NCBI GenBank assembly: GCA_030428405.1
Contig: JAUIEH010000192.1
Location: 1 to 5,957 of the forward strand
DNA from: Alphaproteobacteria bacterium
GTDB lineage: Bacteria > Pseudomonadota > Alphaproteobacteria > Caulobacterales > Maricaulaceae
Length of the DNA stretch: 5,957 nt
Direction of reading: 5' to 3'
This document shows positions 3,001 to 5,957 of this stretch, in pieces. Numbering within the stretch: the first letter of the stretch is position 1; each line of letters starts with the position of its first letter. The translations under genes were made by a program, and so were the position numbers. The notes beneath the pieces were generated by a model. The model ran no database searches and had not been told where the DNA came from. It was given only the letters and a program-made list of their open reading frames with translations.

Positions 3001-5957
3001 TCAATAGCGTCGCCGCGTCACCGGCGAACGCGCGTCGGGATATTCAAGCGCCTCGCGCTCCGAGAGCCCGTAGCCGACATCGCGGAGCTGGGCCGGCATG
3101 CCCGCCAGCGCATCCACCGCGCCGGCATAGCCCAAGGCGCCGAGATCCGACGACATTGCGCCAGCAAACCCGCCCGCGCCGGCTTGCAGCGGAATGGTCA
3201 GCCGAAGCTGGCCGCCGCTCGCCTCGAAGCCGTCCGCGCCGAGCCCGTCAAAATTGACCGAGCCCGACAGCGTCGCGCCGTTGGAGAGCTGGGCCGCGAT
3301 GCCGGTGCGCACGCTCGCGCGCAGATCGTCGAGACTGATCGCCAGCCCGCTTGCGCCCGGCACTTCCGCCGGTTGCAGATCGTAAATGCCGCGGATGGCG
3401 GCGAAAGGCTCGACGAAGGAGCCGTCCTCGCCCTCGAACCGATAGGCGATTTCGGAGCCTGCACGCAGGCGCAGAATGTCGATCGACTGCTCGGGAATGT
3501 TGAAGCCGAGACTGTCGGTATACGCTTCCTGCGTCTCACCGAAATAAGCGAGACCGGCTTCCGGCCTGATGCGCCAGGCGCCCGCCTCGATATCGCCAGC
3601 GAGATTGGCCTCCAGGAGATACCGGCTCGTCTCGAACTCGTCCTCATATGTGCCGAGCGGATTGACGTCATTGGTCGAGCGGCCCCAGGAGGCGCGCGCA
3701 TCCATATAGAGCGCTTCTCCGATCCGGGCGACGACATAGGGACCGACAAGCCAGCCTTCGCCGCTTACGGTCGAGCCGAGCGCTCCCGACGTCGTGTCGG
3801 TCCAGTCGAACGCAGCCGATGCGCCGACCAGCAATCCGTCGCTGATGAGATAGTCAGCGCCCAGATGGAAGGTCGCGAAGTCGGTTTCATCCGCCAGACC
3901 CGCACGATCCTCGGACACCGAAGACCACGAGCCCTGCACCCAGACATCGAGACCTTCGGTCCACGAGCCCGCGCGGCGCGGCGAGGAATTGCCGACGCCG
4001 GTTTGCAGACCGGCCGCATCCCGCGCCGCGGAGGCTGCGCGCATGCCCGAAAGAGACGCATTGAACGATGCGCTCGCGCGGTTGCCGACAATGTCGAACT
4101 GCACGCCGCCCGGCGAGGTCGAACGCGCGCGCAGTCGATCAGACAGTCGCGGCGACGCCTCCAGGATGCGGTCTGCGCGCTCGGCCATGAAGCCGGCGAT
4201 AATGCGCTGCGTCAGCTCACGGACATAAGTCTCGTCGCGCACGTTCTCGAACGTGCAGACGATGTTCTCGTTCGGGTCGAGGTCAATCGAGACCGAACGC
4301 GCCGCGAGATCGACGACCGAGCCGCCATCGTCATCGCCCACGCAGGAGATGGCGTTGAGGCTCCAGCCTTCAGGCAGGTCCTGTGTGACCGAATAGACCC
4401 CGCCATTCACCGTCACGGCCTCCGACGTCGCGGCGCCGCCCGCCGTGGTCAGGACCACGCCGTTCAGACCGGGCGCATCGGAAGCATAGGTGAAGCTGGC
4501 GTCGCCGGCTGCAGGCTGCGGCGACGTGCTCGCAGCGATGCGCAGTCCGCCGTCGCGGGCGACGATATTGACCGTAACCGGAATGGTCACCGCCACAACG
4601 CTGGTCGTCTGCTTGCCGCGATCGCCGCCGAACTTGCCGGCGCCGGCGCCAGAGACGGACGCCGAGGAGGCGCTCTGGTTCACGATGGTGACATTGCCCG
4701 TATACGAACCCGGAGCCAGCGATTCGACCGCCGAGGTGAACGCCACGGTGAAGTTCAGCGTGGCGCCCGGCGCAATCGTGCCGCTCGTCGGGTCGACCGA
4801 CAGCCAGGCCACGTCCGTCGACGCCGAGAAGGTCAACGGCGCGCCGCCGGTATTGGTCGCAGCGAAGCTCGTCGAGATCGCCGTCGGGTCGTCATACTCC
4901 TCCGGCAGCTCCAGGCTGACCGAGACGTCGGACGCGATGTCGAGCGCCGGTTCGGCGGTCGCCTCGAAGGCGCAGGTGATCGCCTCGCCCGGATCGACAT
5001 CGATGCTGGCCGTGCGCGAGGCGAGGTCGACGCTGGTTCCGGCGTCGGTATCGCCCGTACACGCGAGATTGGTCAGGTCGAAGCCCGCTTCGTTCTCAAA
5101 CTGCACGACATAAAGACCCGAGGCCACCGTCGAAAAGCTCGTCGAGCCCGAGAGCCCTGCGGTCGAGACGGTGAAGGCGCCGAGATCGCCCGTGAAGTCG
5201 AACGCGCCGTCCTGGCCCAGCGTGTCCACCGCGATGACGAGGTCGCCCTGCGCCGTGTTGGTGAACGTGCACGTGACCGTCTCGCGATTGTCGAGATCGA
5301 TGGTCGCGCTGCTCGAAGCAAGGTCGACGCTCGAGCCTGAGTCCGGATCGGCGCATGACAGGTCCGTCAGCTCGAAGCCGGTCGTCATGACCTGCGTCAG
5401 ATCGTATGCGCCCGGCACAAGGTCTGAGACCGTCAGCGAGGCCGTTCCGCCCGAGGTCGTCAGCGTCGTCGTCAGTCCCGGCGTCGCCGAGGTGAAGTCG
5501 AAGGACGCATCCCCGCCGCTTGTCGCCAGCGCGATGACGATCTCGCCCGCCGCCATGTCGATGCTGAACACATCGGCCGCCGTTTCCGGCGTCATGACAT
5601 TGCCGATGGCGTCGCTTGCGCCCGACACGCCGACGTCAATGTCGGCGATGGCGTCGGAAGCGTCCGCGACGTCATAGAGCGCGGTATAGGTGAGCTGATC
5701 GCCCGACCATGAACCCGACGCGAAGGTGAGCGTCGCGCTCGGATCTTCGTTCGGGAACGACAGGGTCGGGTCAACGCTCGTATTCATCGGCTCTGAGAAC
5801 GTCACCGCCAGCGCGAATGTCGATGCGCCTACATGAGCGTCCGTGACCGGATCAGGCGAACCCGAAGCCGAGGCCACGCTGGGCGCGTCCGCGTCGTATT
5901 GGGTGGAGACCTGGCTCGCCGCCGTGCTGGCGTTGCCCGCCGTGTCGTTGGCTGCGC
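3001..5957 (-). CDS. Large Ig-like / prealbumin-repeat autotransporter (surface adhesin-like), 5' end cut by the window
   Basis: Type Va autotransporters insert a C-terminal barrel into the outer membrane and display an N-terminal passenger outside the cell. The frame is open from the window edge to TGA at 3001-3003, about 984 codons; start and signal peptide lie outside. Counting residue 1 at the in-frame GTG 5877 (not a start): the 26 residues before it (containing DTAGNAS) end an upstream Ig-like domain; 1-108 form an Ig-like domain (TFALAVTFSEPMNTSVDPTL); 111-207 and 211-305 are prealbumin-like repeats; 309-440 is BACON-like (NTGGAPLTFSAS, WLSVDPTSGTIAPG); 442-545 is a third prealbumin-like repeat; 546-590 is a helical linker (FMAERADRILEASPRLSDRL) typical before alphaproteobacterial autotransporter barrels; about 638-898 is the barrel; 899-958 is an extra tail. 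The only six cysteines visible lie in the three repeats. An adhesin or surface-matrix role is inferred from domain type; ligand unknown. No secretion partner gene is adjacent, as expected for self-transport. Confidence 0.88.
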   Translation of the reverse strand, partial: AANDTAGNASTAASQVSTQYDADAPSVASASGSPDPVTDAHVGASTFALAVTFSEPMNTSVDPTLSFPNEDPSATLTFASGSWSGDQLTYTALYDVADASDAIADIDVGVSGASDAIGNVMTPETAADVFSIDMAAGEIVIALATSGGDASFDFTSATPGLTTTLTTSGGTASLTVSDLVPGAYDLTQVMTTGFELTDLSCADPDSGSSVDLASSSATIDLDNRETVTCTFTNTAQGDLVIAVDTLGQDGAFDFTGDLGAFTVSTAGLSGSTSFSTVASGLYVVQFENEAGFDLTNLACTGDTDAGTSVDLASRTASIDVDPGEAITCAFEATAEPALDIASDVSVSLELPEEYDDPTAISTSFAATNTGGAPLTFSASTDVAWLSVDPTSGTIAPGATLNFTVAFTSAVESLAPGSYTGNVTIVNQSASSASVSGAGAGKFGGDRGKQTTSVVAVTIPVTVNIVARDGGLRIAASTSPQPAAGDASFTYASDAPGLNGVVLTTAGGAATSEAVTVNGGVYSVTQDLPEGWSLNAISCVGDDDGGSVVDLAARSVSIDLDPNENIVCTFENVRDETYVRELTQRIIAGFMAERADRILEASPRLSDRLRARSTSPGGVQFDIVGNRASASFNASLSGMRAASAARDAAGLQTGVGNSSPRRAGSWTEGLDVWVQGSWSSVSEDRAGLADETDFATFHLGADYLISDGLLVGASAAFDWTDTTSGALGSTVSGEGWLVGPYVVARIGEALYMDARASWGRSTNDVNPLGTYEDEFETSRYLLEANLAGDIEAGAWRIRPEAGLAYFGETQEAYTDSLGFNIPEQSIDILRLRAGSEIAYRFEGEDGSFVEPFAAIRGIYDLQPAEVPGASGLAISLDDLRASVRTGIAAQLSNGATLSGSVNFDGLGADGFEASGGQLRLTIPLQAGAGGFAGAMSSDLGALGYAGAVDALAGMPAQLRDVGYGLSEREALEYPDARSPVTRRRY
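3184..3966 (-). other. Autotransporter beta-barrel domain
   Basis: About 260 residues of alternating hydrophobic and polar strands: DVWVQGSWSSV, FHLGADYLISDGLLVGASAAF, VGPYVVARIGEALYMDARASW, YLLEANLAGDI, WRIRPEAGLAYFGE, LRLRAGSEIAYRF, VEPFAAIRGIYDL, and a last hairpin ending QLRLTIPLQ. The W-x-G opening and the LGADY...GLLVG pattern are characteristic of the family. It forms the outer-membrane pore that anchors the passenger. The last strand lacks the usual terminal Phe/Trp. Confidence 0.82.
4243..4554 (-). repeat. Prealbumin-like repeat 3 of the autotransporter
   Basis: Residues 442-545 of the protein. Contains DASFTYASDAPGL, VYSVTQDLPEGWSL, then Cys-Val-Gly-DDDGG, VVDLAARSVSIDLDPNE and a second Cys 29 residues after the first. 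It is the copy nearest the barrel and is separated from copies 1 and 2 by the BACON-like domain. Confidence 0.75.
4558..4953 (-). other. BACON-like beta-sandwich domain in the passenger
   Basis: Residues 309-440. The strand pattern NTGGAPLTFSAS, AWLSVDPTSGTIAPGATLNFTVAF, LAPGSYTGNVTIVN and IPVTVNI matches the BACON family of Ig-like folds, often linked to carbohydrate or mucin contact. A Gly/Ser/Ala-rich insertion (400-424) interrupts it before the final strand. Confidence 0.65.
4963..5247 (-). repeat. Prealbumin-like repeat 2 of the autotransporter
   Basis: Residues 211-305. Contains DLVIAVDTLGQDGAFDFTG, GLYVVQFENEAGFDLTNLAC, the acidic loop DTDAG, SVDLASRTASIDVDPGE and a second Cys 29 residues after the first. 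Directly follows repeat 1 with a three-residue link. Confidence 0.78.
5257..5547 (-). repeat. Prealbumin-like repeat 1 of the autotransporter
   Basis: Residues 111-207. Contains EIVIALATSGGDASFDFTS, GAYDLTQVMTTGFELTDLSC, the acidic loop DPDSG, SVDLASSSATIDLDNRE and a second Cys 28 residues after the first. The fold is that of the prealbumin-like domains common in bacterial surface proteins. Confidence 0.78.
5554..5957 (-). other. Tandem bacterial Ig-like domains at the visible N-terminal end
   Basis: One complete domain (5554-5877: VTDAHVGASTFALAVTFSEP, SWSGDQLTYTALYDV, DIDVGVSGASDAIGN) follows the last 26 residues of another (DTAGNAS, then YDADAPS). The D-x-x-GN ending and D-AP-SV junction are typical of long arrays of Ig-like repeats in giant surface proteins, so more copies are expected upstream. 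Confidence 0.72.

Noticed and set aside
2989..5340. 783-codon open frame on the plus strand opposite the autotransporter
   Set aside because: It is Arg/Ala-rich with no recognisable domain and lies exactly opposite a frame with clear domains and repeats. Long antisense frames are common in GC-rich codons of this type.
5875..5877. GTG as the start codon of the autotransporter
   Set aside because: The frame stays open to the window edge and the 26 codons before it encode the typical end of another Ig-like domain; there is no signal peptide after the GTG.

Overview
The window looks like chromosome from a GC-rich alphaproteobacterium, most likely of the Caulobacterales/Maricaulales type (stalked or marine relatives of Caulobacter). 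The main reason is a PopZ-type polar organizing protein at the left edge. Its N-terminal helix, acidic Pro/Glu/Asp linker and VLELTD island resemble Caulobacter PopZ as I remember it. Every supported gene lies on the minus strand, so the window is transcribed from right to left.

Right half (3001-5957): the 3' part of a large secreted protein, open at its 5' end. In order it has the end of one bacterial Ig-like domain, a complete Ig-like domain, two adjacent prealbumin-like repeats, a BACON-like domain, a third prealbumin-like repeat, a helical linker, an autotransporter (type Va) beta-barrel, and an unusual 60-residue tail after the last predicted strand. It is best read as a cell-surface adhesin or autotransporter whose tandem Ig array continues beyond the window. 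A GC-rich hairpin with a T-rich tail (2921-2965) closes its transcript.

Middle (2082-2808): a promoter-like pair (2779-2808) drives a protein-L-isoaspartate O-methyltransferase-like gene. It keeps the SAM-binding motifs but not the usual substrate-side motif. The 147-bp gap to the next gene holds a weak promoter candidate and a perfect 8-bp inverted repeat in the expected tolC leader.

Left half (1-1935): a complete TolC-family outer-membrane channel gene, an 86-bp gap, then popZ running off the left edge with its C-terminal oligomerization region missing. The order pcm-like, tolC, popZ is, as far as I recall, a conserved alphaproteobacterial neighbourhood, with valS usually following. The three genes share an orientation and may be partly co-transcribed, but they serve different jobs: protein methylation or unknown, export across the outer membrane, and organization of the cell pole.

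I see no RNA genes, insertion sequences, CRISPR arrays or phage genes. Most of the window is ordinary core genome. The part that most deserves a second look is the autotransporter: its only six visible cysteines and its acidic DxDxG loops recur at matching places in three repeats.
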